DNA of 24,285 nt from an uncultured Actinomycetes bacterium (lineage in GTDB: Bacteria > Actinomycetota > Actinomycetes > Nanopelagicales > Nanopelagicaceae): contig CAITAV010000050.1 of NCBI GenBank assembly GCA_903890345.1, positions 1 to 24,285 on the forward strand, written 5' to 3'. Each line of letters starts with the position of its first letter. Position 1 is the first letter of the stretch. A program made the position numbers and the translations under genes. The notes beneath the pieces are model-generated. The model saw only the letters and a list, made by a program, of their open reading frames with translations, was not told where the DNA came from and made no database searches. Shown here one piece after another: positions 9,074 through 17,394 of the stretch.

Positions 9074-9943
9074 ATGGGAGCGCCGCCGCAATTAACTGCT
9101 CATGAACGTAGTGCAGCGCTGGTAAAGGCTAAAGAATCGAGACAGATTCGCTCTGCAGCTAAAACCAAAATTAAATCTGGAGAACTTACGCTTTCGGATA
9201 TTTTCACCTTGGCCGAGACAGATTCGGTTATTGGAAAAATGCGAGTTTCCGATTTGTTAGCAGCACTTAGCGGAGTGGGAAAAATTAGAGCTACAGCGAT
9301 AATGGAACGCTTAAATATCTCTCCTACCCGCCGCATTCAAGGTTTGGGTAAGCATCAAATAAAGGCACTTCGTAATGAATTTAGCCCGTCACAATCACGT
9401 GGCAAGTTAATTGTTCTTTCAGGTCCCGGTGGCGTAGGTAAAAGTACTATTGCTGCATATATACGAAAGCACGGAACTTTTTGGGTAAGCGTCTCTTCAA
9501 CTACACGCCAACCGCGCGCTACTGAAAAAGATGGAGTTGAATACTATTTTTTAACGGACGAAGAATTTGATCAGGAAATTGCAAAAAATCATTTTTTAGA
9601 GTGGGCGCATTTCGCAGGTGCAAGATATGGCACTCCTCGCGAACCGGTTGAACAAGGATTATCTGCTGGAAAGAATGTGCTCTTAGAAATTGATATTGAA
9701 GGCGCCAAACAAGTAAAAGTTCAAGCGCCTGAAGCGATATTAGTTTTCCTAGAACCACCGTCATGGGAAGAACTTGTTTCGCGCCTTGAAAGACGAGCCA
9801 CTGACTCTCCAGAAAGACGTGCAGAACGTCTTCAACTTGCTCAAGAAGAGCTGGCCGCAGCCTCATTTTTCGATCATCGCCTCGTAAATGATCAGGTCGA
9901 GAACGTTGTGCAGAAACTGTTATCCTTAGCCTCTGCCCACTAG
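9074..9943 (+). CDS. gmk: mIHF-type integration host factor fused to guanylate kinase
   Basis: Two normally separate, adjacent actinobacterial genes appear here as one open frame of 289 residues. Residues 1 to about 104 match actinobacterial integration host factor (mIHF/sIHF): an N-terminal helical region, VIGKMRVSDLL, the helix-hairpin-helix-like LSGVGK (65-70), and IMERLNIS followed by RRIQGLGKHQ. Residues from about 110 are guanylate kinase (GMP + ATP to GDP + ADP), with P-loop GPGGVGKST (117-125), the GMP-binding SSTTRQPR region (about 141-148), GVEYYF, and the R-rich lid near ERRATDSPERR. No stop, gap or ATG/GTG separates the domains; only a poorly placed internal TTG at 9344 lies in between. 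I chose ATG 9074 over 9068 because of the TAGATT box six bases upstream. The fused domain could tether the kinase to the nucleoid; that is inference. Confidence 0.9.
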   Translation: MGAPPQLTAHERSAALVKAKESRQIRSAAKTKIKSGELTLSDIFTLAETDSVIGKMRVSDLLAALSGVGKIRATAIMERLNISPTRRIQGLGKHQIKALRNEFSPSQSRGKLIVLSGPGGVGKSTIAAYIRKHGTFWVSVSSTTRQPRATEKDGVEYYFLTDEEFDQEIAKNHFLEWAHFAGARYGTPREPVEQGLSAGKNVLLEIDIEGAKQVKVQAPEAILVFLEPPSWEELVSRLERRATDSPERRAERLQLAQEELAAASFFDHRLVNDQVENVVQKLLSLASAH

Positions 9944-9968
9944 GGCTTACACCCTTAAATACTGCAAT

Positions 9969-9974
9969 GAGGAG
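9969..9974 (+). promoter_or_regulatory. Shine-Dalgarno of rpoZ
   Basis: GAGGAG lies eight bases before the rpoZ ATG and is one of the few strong ribosome-binding sites in the window. It indicates that rpoZ is translated from a leadered message, probably read through from the gmk promoter. Confidence 0.7.
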
Positions 9975-9982
9975 TTAAAACG

Positions 9983-10231
9983 ATGGACGGAATTACAAAT
10001 CCACCTATTGATGAACTGTTAGATAAAAGCGGTTCGAAATACAGCCTCGTTCTTTATGCAGCCAAGCGCGCTCGTCAAATTAATGCTTACTATTCACAAT
10101 TGGGCGAAGGCTTGCTTGAATATGTTGGACCGTTGGTTGAAACTCACGTTCACGAGAAGCCACTTTCAATTGCTTTGCGTGAAATCAATGAGGGTTTGCT
10201 AACAATCGAAAACCTCGAACCAACAGCTTAA
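9983..10231 (+). CDS. rpoZ: RNA polymerase omega subunit
   Basis: A small subunit that assists assembly of RNA polymerase around beta-prime. The 82-residue protein has the conserved omega core: PPIDELLDKSGSKYSLVLYAAKRARQIN near residues 7-34 (split here by naming its ends PPIDELL and AAKRARQIN), then an acidic-aromatic segment and KPLSIALREINEG near the C-terminus. Position between gmk and coaBC matches the standard bacterial gmk-rpoZ-coaBC cluster. The ATG is preceded by a clear GAGGAG. Actinobacterial omega proteins often carry extra N-terminal residues; this one is short and close to the minimal fold. Confidence 0.94.
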   Translation: MDGITNPPIDELLDKSGSKYSLVLYAAKRARQINAYYSQLGEGLLEYVGPLVETHVHEKPLSIALREINEGLLTIENLEPTA

Positions 10232-10241
10232 GTACTAAAAA

Positions 10242-11441
10242 ATGAGTAGTGCCAAGCGAGAAATTATTCTCGGAGTTGGTGGCGGAATAGCCGCATACAA
10301 ATCTTGCGAACTTCTTAGACGTCTTCAAGACCTTGATTTTGCCATCACTGTAGTTCCAACACCTTCAAGTTTAAATTTCGTTGGCACTGCTACATGGGAA
10401 GCGTTATCTGGTAGAAGTGTTACAACCGAAGTGTGGGAAAAAGTCGAACAAGTAAAACATGTTTCTCTTGCTGATCTAGCTGAAGCGATCATTATTGCTC
10501 CCGTAACAGCAGATTTGCTAGCCCGATTAGCTCAAGGTCGAGCAGAAGATTTGTTGACAAATGTAGTCACTGCCAGCAAGGCACCAAAATTTTTAGTACC
10601 AGCTATGCACCCGAACATGTGGCTTAATGAAAGCACACAAGAGAATGTAAAAATTTTGAGGGCACGTGGATTTGAAGTCATGAATCCAGATAGTGGCCGT
10701 CTCACAGGTGAAGATTCAGGTGTTGGAAGATTTCCTGAAACATCGCAAATAATTTCAACATTCTTGGACCATATTGGCTCGCATCAAGATTTGAAGGATA
10801 AGAAATTGCTCATATCAGCTGGAGGAACACGTGAAGCTATCGACCCAGTTCGTTTCATCGGAAATCGTAGTTCTGGTAAACAGGGAGTCGCAATAGCAGT
10901 AGAAGCTCGCAATAGGGGAGCCGATGTCTGCTTAGTTTTAGCAAATTCAAATATTTCTGATGTGGCCGGAATCGAAACTATTCGAGTCGAAACAGCCCAG
11001 CAGATGCATCTTGTACTTAAAGAGAAAATGCAAAATTGCGATGTTTTGGTAATGACCGCCGCTGTTGCTGATGCTAAACCGGCTACTTCTGCACCTGAGA
11101 AGATTAAGAAAAAAGAGTTTAAATCTATCGATTTAGTTGCCAATGAAGACATTCTTGCAGATTTGAGTTCTTCCGCGAAAGATTCGCAAGTAATTGTTGG
11201 TTTTGCTGCCGAAACTTCAAATATTGAAGAATCTGGCCACGAAAAATTGAAGGCTAAGGATTTAGATTTGATCTATGTTAACGACGTTTCAGATGGAGCG
11301 ATATTTGCCTCGGATCTAAGCACTGGTTATTTGATAACTTCCGATGGCAAAAGCACACATATTGAGGAGACATCTAAGGCCAAAGTGGCCAGAATAATTC
11401 TCGATAATGTGGTTTCTAGGTTAAGTTATGCCAATGGCTAA
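10242..11441 (+). CDS. coaBC: Bifunctional phosphopantothenoylcysteine decarboxylase / phosphopantothenate-cysteine ligase
   Basis: Performs two consecutive steps of coenzyme A synthesis: coupling cysteine to 4'-phosphopantothenate, then decarboxylating the product on FMN. In the N-terminal CoaC flavoprotein domain (1 to about 180), GGGIAAYK is near residue 13, His73 in VKHVSLAD is the likely catalytic histidine, and PAMHPNMW (120-127) binds substrate. The C-terminal CoaB domain (about 187-399) shows GGTREAIDPVRFI, NRSSGKQG (208-215), AAVAD (273-277) and the lysine cluster KIKK (287-290). The flap segment reads SGRLTGEDSG without the cysteine found in the E. coli enzyme; I believe this is usual in actinobacteria. 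It starts 10 bases after rpoZ and its end overlaps metK. Confidence 0.95.
   Translation: MSSAKREIILGVGGGIAAYKSCELLRRLQDLDFAITVVPTPSSLNFVGTATWEALSGRSVTTEVWEKVEQVKHVSLADLAEAIIIAPVTADLLARLAQGRAEDLLTNVVTASKAPKFLVPAMHPNMWLNESTQENVKILRARGFEVMNPDSGRLTGEDSGVGRFPETSQIISTFLDHIGSHQDLKDKKLLISAGGTREAIDPVRFIGNRSSGKQGVAIAVEARNRGADVCLVLANSNISDVAGIETIRVETAQQMHLVLKEKMQNCDVLVMTAAVADAKPATSAPEKIKKKEFKSIDLVANEDILADLSSSAKDSQVIVGFAAETSNIEESGHEKLKAKDLDLIYVNDVSDGAIFASDLSTGYLITSDGKSTHIEETSKAKVARIILDNVVSRLSYANG
11422..11427 (+). promoter_or_regulatory. Putative -10 box for metK inside the coaBC 3' end
   Basis: TAAGTT matches TANNNT and ends six bases before the ATG at 11434, the same spacing as at gmk, def, rpe and hisE. 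If real, it selects 11434 over the upstream in-frame ATG at 11428. It lies within coaBC codons, so chance is harder to exclude. Confidence 0.4.
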
Positions 11442-12624
11442 GAGACTCTTTACATCCGAATCAGTGACCGAAGGTCATCCAGACAAAATTGCAGATCAGA
11501 TTTCAGATGCAATTTTAGACTCCCTAATTGGCCAAGATAAGAAATCCAGAGTCGCCGTTGAAACGTTGATCACTACTGGACAAGTTCATGTGGCTGGCGA
11601 AGTAACGACTGATGCCTATGCAGATGTGACTGGAATTATTCGCGAGACAGTTATCAATATTGGTTATGACTCATCCGATAAAGGTTTTGACGGAAACTCA
11701 TGCGGAGTTTCGGTGTCTATCGGTCAGCAATCCCAAGATATCGCTCAAGGTGTTGATGATGCGTATGAAAATCGTGTTGCATCTTCCGTGGATCCTCTAG
11801 ATCTGCAAGGTGCCGGCGATCAAGGCTTGATGTTTGGTTATGCATGTGATGACACGAAAGAATTGATGCCGTTACCAATTTGGTTAGCGCACGAATTAGC
11901 GGCACAACTAGCAAAAGTTCGTAAATCTGGAGCATTGCCTTATCTACGTCCAGATGGAAAGACTCAAGTAACAATTGAATACGAAGGTGACAAGGCTGTC
12001 GCTCTTAATACGGTTGTAATCTCTTCTCAACATGCTGAGGATGTTTCAGTTGAAAAACAACTTACCCCAGAGATCATTGAGCAAGTAATAAACCCAATTA
12101 TCGCCAAGATTGACCTTCCAAAGAATGATTTGCGGATACTAATAAATCCGACAGGAAGATTTGTAATCGGCGGACCAATGGGAGACGCAGGACTCACAGG
12201 GCGTAAAATTATTGTAGATACCTACGGTGGTATGGCACGCCATGGCGGCGGCGCATTTAGCGGAAAGGATCCATCAAAAGTGGATCGTTCTGCTGCGTAT
12301 GCGATGCGATGGGTTGCCAAGAACGTCGTTGCAGCAGGATTCGCACGTAGATGTGAAGTTCAAGTTGCATACGCCATTGGAAAAGCTCAACCTGTGGGTT
12401 TATTTGTTGAAACTTTTGGCACGGAAACTGTGCCTGTAAATAAGATTCAAGATGCAGTTCTGCAGGTTTTTGATTTGCGTCCTGCTGCGATCATTCGAGA
12501 TTTGGATCTGCTTCGCCCGATTTATTCTAAAACAAGCGCCTATGGACACTTTGGACGCGAGTTAAAGGAATTTACCTGGGAGTCAACTAGTCGCGTTGAC
12601 GCTTTGCGCGCAGCAATCAAATAA
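11434..12624 (+). CDS. metK: S-adenosylmethionine synthetase
   Basis: Condenses ATP and methionine to S-adenosylmethionine, the methyl donor used by the methyltransferases of the cell, including RsmB encoded nearby. The 396-residue protein contains the three-domain MetK signatures: TEGHPDK close to the N-terminus (about 12-18), the ATP motif GAGDQGLMFGYA (about 126-137), and the glycine loop GGGAFSGKD followed by PSKVDRSAAY (about 271-289). I prefer ATG 11434 (MAKRLFTSESV) because a TAAGTT box lies six bases upstream. ATG 11428 would add two residues and has only a weak AGG upstream. The gene overlaps coaBC by eight bases and is 15 bases from priA. Confidence 0.95.
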   Translation: MAKRLFTSESVTEGHPDKIADQISDAILDSLIGQDKKSRVAVETLITTGQVHVAGEVTTDAYADVTGIIRETVINIGYDSSDKGFDGNSCGVSVSIGQQSQDIAQGVDDAYENRVASSVDPLDLQGAGDQGLMFGYACDDTKELMPLPIWLAHELAAQLAKVRKSGALPYLRPDGKTQVTIEYEGDKAVALNTVVISSQHAEDVSVEKQLTPEIIEQVINPIIAKIDLPKNDLRILINPTGRFVIGGPMGDAGLTGRKIIVDTYGGMARHGGGAFSGKDPSKVDRSAAYAMRWVAKNVVAAGFARRCEVQVAYAIGKAQPVGLFVETFGTETVPVNKIQDAVLQVFDLRPAAIIRDLDLLRPIYSKTSAYGHFGRELKEFTWESTSRVDALRAAIK

Positions 12625-12639
12625 TTACTAGGTAACCCA

Positions 12640-14541
12640 ATGCAGAGCGTAAAGCCGCTACGCCTTAAGAGAGAAACGTATCGCTCTGCCTCTAAAGCAG
12701 ATTCTCACCTTGTTGTTAATGTTTGGGTAGATTCTGGTTTATCTCACTTAGATGGTGTTTATTCATATCGCTGTCCAAATGAATTGATAGAGAAAGTATC
12801 AATTGGGTCGCGTCTGAAAGTGCCATTTAACGCACGTAGTTGTGAAGCCCTGGTAGTAGAAATTATTGAGACGAACGAAACAATTGATCACTACAAAGTA
12901 ATTGAATCTGTCCTTGGAAATGTTCCAGTAGCAAACACTGCAATGATTGAATTCTATCGAGCCATGTCGAAATATTGGGCTAGTGATCCTTACTCTTTGA
13001 TTAAGTTCGGAATTCCTTCGAGAGTTGCTTCTGTTGAGAGAATTACGGGAGCAGAACCCCTTAAATATTCCAAGAATGTAAATGTCAGCAAAAAGACTTC
13101 ACAGAATTACTTCATGATGCACACACCTCATAAATCTGCTTACCTTGAAATCGTTGAATTAGCGCTTGAAAGAATGAAGCATGGTTCCACACTTCTATTG
13201 CTTCCGGATACGAAAGATATCGACCGTGTACTCCAAATTTTTCTTGGCAAGAAAAATGATTTCGAAGTAATACGATTAGATTCATCTTTGCCCAGGGCGC
13301 AACGCTATGAGAATTATTTGAAATCATCGCTCAACAAAGGCGTTCTAGTTATAGGCAATAGAAGCGCTCTATTCGCACCAATGGTAGATCTCAATTCAGT
13401 CATAGTGGGTTTTGAGAAGTCTGAGCAATATTTCGAAAAGAAACATCCTTACTGGAACACCCGCGATAGCGCTTTTTTGCGAGCACAAATTGAAAATCTA
13501 AATCTATATTTCACAGGATATGTGCCGTCTAGTGATATGGCGCAACAGATTGAAAAAAGAAATGTTAAGTTCATAACAGAGAGAGCAAATGTCACTACCA
13601 CCGCTTTTCCTCAGACACAGGGCGAATTGTTGCCCGATCGAATTATTCCGGCGATTCGAAAAGCACTTAATCAAGGTGCTGTCTTGTTTCTTGTTCCAAG
13701 AAAAGGTTATGCAAATGCTTTGTTATGTGCGAAATGTAGAAATATTGCTCTGTGTAAGTGCGGTGGCAGATTATTAGTTGCTGGTCAAAATGCTGATCCT
13801 ATGTGTTCGGTTTGTAATACTGCAGTTAAGAATTGGCAATGTAGTTGGTGCGCAGGAACAACCCGATATATATCAGCACGAGGTATCGATAGATTCCATG
13901 AAGAAATTGGTAGAGCGTTTCCCAATATACCGATTCAGTTATCGAGTTCTCCAAATATTTTGGAAGAAGTAGCCGAAAAAACCAAGATAGTTATCGCTAC
14001 AACCGGATCAATACCTGGGAGTTTTAAAGAGTATTCAGCGGTTGTGTTGCTCGAAGGTCAAAGATTTTTAGCGGCATCATCTTCTCGATTCGAAGAATTG
14101 GTGTACGAATCCTTTTTTGAAGCGGCAGCACACGTGAGCAAAAAGGGTAACGTGTTCGTAGTCTTAGATCCTTTTCATCCTTTGGTATCGGCTATCACTA
14201 AGTGGAACCCCGGAACCTTGGTAAGAAAGATTTTACGGGAAAACGAAGAAGCGTTCTTGCCACCATATTCTTCTATGGCCGTTTTAACTGTTCAAAAACA
14301 TGAGGCAATACTTTTGAAAAATGGTTTAGCGAAGAGCATAAAGGATGGACGTCTACCAATGAATTCACAAATATTTTTATCGGAGGACGCAGAATCTGAT
14401 GACGCAAAAATCCTGCTGAGTGTTCCTGTGGAGAATCGAGATATTCTGGCGGCATTTTTATTGGAACTTTCCCGAAAAAGAGCAGTTTCTAAGAAAAGTT
14501 TCGTCAATATCGCATTGGATCCATTCACTCTGTTGCGTTAA
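12640..14541 (+). CDS. priA: PriA-like primosomal protein, helicase motifs lost
   Basis: A homologue of the replication-restart protein PriA, here 633 residues. The N-terminal DNA-binding domain (about 23-125) includes VPFNARSCEALVVE. Eight zinc-ligand cysteines are retained at about 363, 366, 372, 374, 389, 392, 401 and 404. PPYS (541-544) begins the C-terminal domain. The ATPase core is gone: the Walker A segment GSGKT is replaced by MMHTPHKSAY (about 159-168), the DEEH box by GFEKSEQYF (257-265), and the motif V region reads VIATTGSIPGSF. It therefore cannot be a conventional helicase. Loss of these motifs is known for actinobacterial PriA, so this is not a pseudogene; the frame is intact and its place between metK and def/fmt is standard. 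It may act as a scaffold at stalled forks. Confidence 0.88.
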   Translation: MQSVKPLRLKRETYRSASKADSHLVVNVWVDSGLSHLDGVYSYRCPNELIEKVSIGSRLKVPFNARSCEALVVEIIETNETIDHYKVIESVLGNVPVANTAMIEFYRAMSKYWASDPYSLIKFGIPSRVASVERITGAEPLKYSKNVNVSKKTSQNYFMMHTPHKSAYLEIVELALERMKHGSTLLLLPDTKDIDRVLQIFLGKKNDFEVIRLDSSLPRAQRYENYLKSSLNKGVLVIGNRSALFAPMVDLNSVIVGFEKSEQYFEKKHPYWNTRDSAFLRAQIENLNLYFTGYVPSSDMAQQIEKRNVKFITERANVTTTAFPQTQGELLPDRIIPAIRKALNQGAVLFLVPRKGYANALLCAKCRNIALCKCGGRLLVAGQNADPMCSVCNTAVKNWQCSWCAGTTRYISARGIDRFHEEIGRAFPNIPIQLSSSPNILEEVAEKTKIVIATTGSIPGSFKEYSAVVLLEGQRFLAASSSRFEELVYESFFEAAAHVSKKGNVFVVLDPFHPLVSAITKWNPGTLVRKILRENEEAFLPPYSSMAVLTVQKHEAILLKNGLAKSIKDGRLPMNSQIFLSEDAESDDAKILLSVPVENRDILAAFLLELSRKRAVSKKSFVNIALDPFTLLR

Positions 14542-14550
14542 TTGAGTTGG

Positions 14551-14556
14551 TAGACT
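14551..14556 (+). promoter_or_regulatory. Putative -10 box for leaderless def transcript
   Basis: TAGACT fits TANNNT and lies six bases before the only plausible def ATG (14563), within the 21-base priA-def gap. There is no Shine-Dalgarno site between them, consistent with a leaderless transcript starting at the ATG. Confidence 0.55.
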
Positions 14557-14562
14557 GAGTCC

Positions 14563-15123
14563 ATGTCTATTCAACAAATACGCCTCTTCGGGGACCCGGT
14601 TCTCGTTTCGCCTGCGTCCGAAGTTGTTGATTTCGACAAGGAACTTCGAAAACTAGTTCAAGATTTAACAGACACAATGATTGCTGCTCCTGGCGCAGGT
14701 TTGGCGGCTCCACAAATCGGTGTGCCTTTGCGCGTTTTTGTATGGGATGTAGATGAGACATTGGGGCATTTAATAAATCCATCTCTAGATCTCAGTGTTG
14801 AAGAACAAGATGGAGAAGAAGGCTGTTTGTCATTTCCATCTTTGTCCTATCCAACTAAACGCTCTATGAGAGTTGTTGCTAAAGGTTGGAATATGCATGG
14901 AGAACCAATCACAGTAGAAGGATCCGAACTTCTAGCAAGGGCCATTCAACATGAAACTGATCATCTAGATGGAATAGTTTTCATCGATCGATTAGATGAT
15001 GAAACAAGAAAGATTGCAATGAAAGAGATTCGCGAATCAGAATGGTTTGGACAGGCCCTGAGCACTGGTATTTCTCCAACAATAAAGGTTTCTCCACACA
15101 GCACTTTCGGAAAAGGGTTGTAG
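14563..15123 (+). CDS. def: Peptide deformylase
   Basis: Removes the formyl group from the N-terminal methionine of nascent proteins at the ribosome exit. All three signature motifs are intact in the 186-residue protein: GAGLAAPQIG (44-53), EGCLS (86-90, Cys88 metal ligand) and QHETDHLDG (HExxH at 130-134). These define an active metal-dependent enzyme. It forms a functional pair with the next gene, fmt, which adds the formyl group to initiator tRNA. The two share one base at the def stop and the fmt GTG. The start has a TAGACT box six bases upstream and no ribosome-binding site. Confidence 0.96.
   Translation: MSIQQIRLFGDPVLVSPASEVVDFDKELRKLVQDLTDTMIAAPGAGLAAPQIGVPLRVFVWDVDETLGHLINPSLDLSVEEQDGEEGCLSFPSLSYPTKRSMRVVAKGWNMHGEPITVEGSELLARAIQHETDHLDGIVFIDRLDDETRKIAMKEIRESEWFGQALSTGISPTIKVSPHSTFGKGL
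15112..15117 (+). promoter_or_regulatory. Shine-Dalgarno-like site selecting the fmt GTG start
   Basis: AAAGGG ends five bases before the GTG at 15123. It supports this start rather than the ATG at 15042, which lies deep inside def. Confidence 0.5.
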
Positions 15124-16034
15124 TGATTGTTGCGGTTGCAGCTACGGCAGATGTAGCAATCCCAACTCTCGATTGGCTATTAACTTCTAAGCATCAACTT
15201 CTTCGTGTTGTAACAACTCCGGATTCGAAAGCTGGTAGAGGTAAGGTAATTACTCCTTCCCCTGTGGCTATTTGGGCAGAAACGAACGGTTTGGAAATTT
15301 TGAAACCAGATACTTCCGAGGAAATGATCAGTGCCTTTGAAGGTGTAGATATCGTTTTGGCAATCGCTTATGGACGAATATTGTCCAATGAAATTCTAAA
15401 AGTTCCCAAGCATGGTTTTCTCAATTTACATTTCTCACTCCTACCTGCGTACAGGGGAGCGGCTCCAGTGCAAAGATCAATTTTGCAAGGTGACATGACT
15501 ACGGGAATATCTATTTTTCAAATAGATGAAAATCTAGACACTGGACCCATCTATGTTCAGAAAGAGTTTCGGATTCTTGAAAATTCTACAAGCGATGAAG
15601 TTTTACGTGATCTTTCAAATTTAGGTGCGTCTTCATTTGATGCTGTGCTTGAAATGATCAATCAGGGGGTCGCACCCACTGCGCAAAGTACGACAGGAGT
15701 TAGCGTTGCTCCGAAAATAACTAAGGAAGAAGCGAAGATAGATTGGCATTTACCAGCAAAGAAAATTACTGATGCAATAAGAGCATTTACCCCTAATCCA
15801 GGTGCTTGGACATCACACAGAGGTTTATCTTTAAAAATTACGGACGCTCGCGAGGAAGTCACAGAAGAAAGATTTGAATCTGGAACACTTCATGTTGTGG
15901 GCAAGAAAATATTCGTCGGAACAGCAACAAATTCTGTTGAAGTGATCAGAGTTATTCCGGCAGGTAAGAAGGAAATGAAGGCTTCGGAGTGGATAAATGG
16001 GGCACGCTTGTCCAAGGGTGAAATTTTTGAATAA
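15123..16034 (+). CDS. fmt: Methionyl-tRNA formyltransferase
   Basis: Formylates Met-tRNA(fMet) with 10-formyltetrahydrofolate for translation initiation. From the GTG the protein is 303 residues, the usual length, and begins directly with the first beta strand (VAVAATADVAIPTLDWLL). The frame is open upstream to 15042, but those 27 extra codons overlap def and match nothing in the family. Catalytic-region motifs are NLHFSLLPAYRGAAPVQ (Asn-x-His plus the SLLP loop) and ENLDTGPIY, supplying the catalytic Asp. A C-terminal OB-like tRNA-binding domain follows from about residue 205. The stop overlaps rsmB by eight bases. Confidence 0.95.
   Translation: MIVAVAATADVAIPTLDWLLTSKHQLLRVVTTPDSKAGRGKVITPSPVAIWAETNGLEILKPDTSEEMISAFEGVDIVLAIAYGRILSNEILKVPKHGFLNLHFSLLPAYRGAAPVQRSILQGDMTTGISIFQIDENLDTGPIYVQKEFRILENSTSDEVLRDLSNLGASSFDAVLEMINQGVAPTAQSTTGVSVAPKITKEEAKIDWHLPAKKITDAIRAFTPNPGAWTSHRGLSLKITDAREEVTEERFESGTLHVVGKKIFVGTATNSVEVIRVIPAGKKEMKASEWINGARLSKGEIFE
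16014..16020 (+). promoter_or_regulatory. Shine-Dalgarno-like site selecting the rsmB TTG start
   Basis: AAGGGTG ends six bases before the TTG at 16027. It favours this start over the in-frame ATG at 15997, which has no such site and lies further inside fmt. Confidence 0.5.
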
Positions 16035-17385
16035 ACCACCTCGCAAGAGTTTTAGTGCGCCCAAACCTGATGCATCTCGTCTGCTTGCCTATGACGTTTT
16101 ACATGAAGTAAATCGAAATGGTGGATACTCCAATTTGTTGCTGCCAAAAATTCTTTCACAATCTGCTTTAGACGAGCGAGATAGAGGTTTTGCAACGGAG
16201 TTGGTCTACGGGACTCTACGTATGCAAGGAAGGCATGATTGGATTCTGGCCCAAGCAAGTGATCGACCATGGGAAGAAGTAGATCCTGCATTAGTAGATG
16301 TTGCTCGATTAGGCGCACATCAACTCTTTGAAATGCGAGTGCCAACGCACGCTGCTGTTTCAGCCACCGTTGAGCTAGGAAGAAAAGTACTAGGTGAATC
16401 CAAGGCGTCATTTTTAAACGCGATCTTAAGAAAGATCAGTCAAAAAACCCTCGATGAATACGTATCCGAAATTATGCTCATCAAAGATGATTTCGAGAGA
16501 TTATCAATTTTGCATTCACATCCACAATGGATTATTAGCGCATATTTAGATCAACTCGGAAGTTTGGATGAAGTTGAAAAATTGCTCATCGCAAATAATC
16601 TTGCACCCAGGCCAACTCTTGTTTCTTGGCCTGGATTAAGTACACAAGATGACTTAATCCAAGTGGGTGCAACAGCCACACCATTCTCACCGTATGGTGC
16701 AGTTTTTGATGGTTCACCTGCTTCTTTGGATCTTGTGATTGCGCGAAAAGCTGGTGTTCAAGATGAAGGATCTCAATTAGTTGCGCAGATTTTTTCGCAA
16801 GTAGCAGCAGATCAAGAAACGTGGCTTGATTTGTGTGCCGGTCCTGGAGGTAAAGCAGCGTTATTAGCGGCTATCGCTCAGTCGAAAAACATTGAATTTC
16901 GTGCCAATGAAATTTCTGAAGTGCGAGCAAAATTGGTGCGTCAAGTTGTTCAAGGGGCAGAAGTGAGCACCGTAGATGCTCGCGAATTATCAACGCTTGG
17001 AAAAAAATATGGAGCGATACTCGCAGATGTTCCTTGTACGGGGTTAGGAGCTTTACGTCGTCGACCAGAAGTTCGTTGGCGCAGAACTGTTAGCGATTTG
17101 AAAGCACTAGTTATTCTGCAGGGAGAGATTATTGATGCGGCGATTGAAAATCTCTTGCCTGGGGGAGTATTGGGATATGCAACATGCAGCCCTCATTTGT
17201 CTGAAACTCGTATTGCCGTATCGGAAGCCTTGAAACGTCATCCGGAAATGGAGTTAGTAGACCTCACTTCTTTCATTCATGCTGAACTACGATCAAGCGC
17301 AGTGGATCGAGGAGCGCTTACTTTGTGGACGCACCGTCACAACACGGACGCTATGTTTCTGAGTGTTTTACGTAAGAAGAATTAG
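16027..17385 (+). CDS. rsmB: 16S rRNA (cytosine-967-C5) methyltransferase
   Basis: Methylates C967 of 16S rRNA using S-adenosylmethionine. The protein (452 residues from the TTG) has an N-terminal NusB-like RNA-binding domain (about 15-150) with ERDRGFATELVYG. A RsmB/NOP2-type Rossmann methyltransferase domain follows, with the SAM loop LDLCAGPGGK (267-276), DVPCTG (334-339, Cys337) and ATCSPH (385-390, Cys387). These two cysteines are the release and catalytic residues of this class. I prefer TTG 16027, supported by AAGGGTG; ATG 15997 would add ten residues. It overlaps the end of fmt. The fmt-rsmB-rpe order is conserved in actinobacteria. Confidence 0.93.
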   Translation: MNKPPRKSFSAPKPDASRLLAYDVLHEVNRNGGYSNLLLPKILSQSALDERDRGFATELVYGTLRMQGRHDWILAQASDRPWEEVDPALVDVARLGAHQLFEMRVPTHAAVSATVELGRKVLGESKASFLNAILRKISQKTLDEYVSEIMLIKDDFERLSILHSHPQWIISAYLDQLGSLDEVEKLLIANNLAPRPTLVSWPGLSTQDDLIQVGATATPFSPYGAVFDGSPASLDLVIARKAGVQDEGSQLVAQIFSQVAADQETWLDLCAGPGGKAALLAAIAQSKNIEFRANEISEVRAKLVRQVVQGAEVSTVDARELSTLGKKYGAILADVPCTGLGALRRRPEVRWRRTVSDLKALVILQGEIIDAAIENLLPGGVLGYATCSPHLSETRIAVSEALKRHPEMELVDLTSFIHAELRSSAVDRGALTLWTHRHNTDAMFLSVLRKKN

Positions 17386-17388
17386 TAT
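17383..17388 (+). promoter_or_regulatory. Putative -10 box for leaderless rpe transcript
   Basis: TAGTAT, overlapping the rsmB stop, fits TANNNT and ends six bases before the rpe ATG at 17395. No ribosome-binding site is present. Confidence 0.5.
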
Positions 17389-17394
17389 TGCGCC

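Noticed and set aside
10784..11152. A 122-codon open frame antisense to coaBC
   Set aside because: It is a shadow frame inside conserved CoaB sequence.
12640..14541. priA as a pseudogene
   Set aside because: Helicase motifs are lost, but the frame is intact, the zinc cysteines and terminal domains are kept, and motif loss is typical of actinobacterial PriA.
15042..15122. N-terminal extension of fmt from ATG 15042
   Set aside because: The 27 extra residues overlap def and do not resemble Fmt; GTG 15123 starts at the family's first beta strand and has an AAAGGG site.
16052..16411. A 119-codon open frame antisense to rsmB
   Set aside because: It is a shadow of the NusB-like domain coding region, with no independent evidence.
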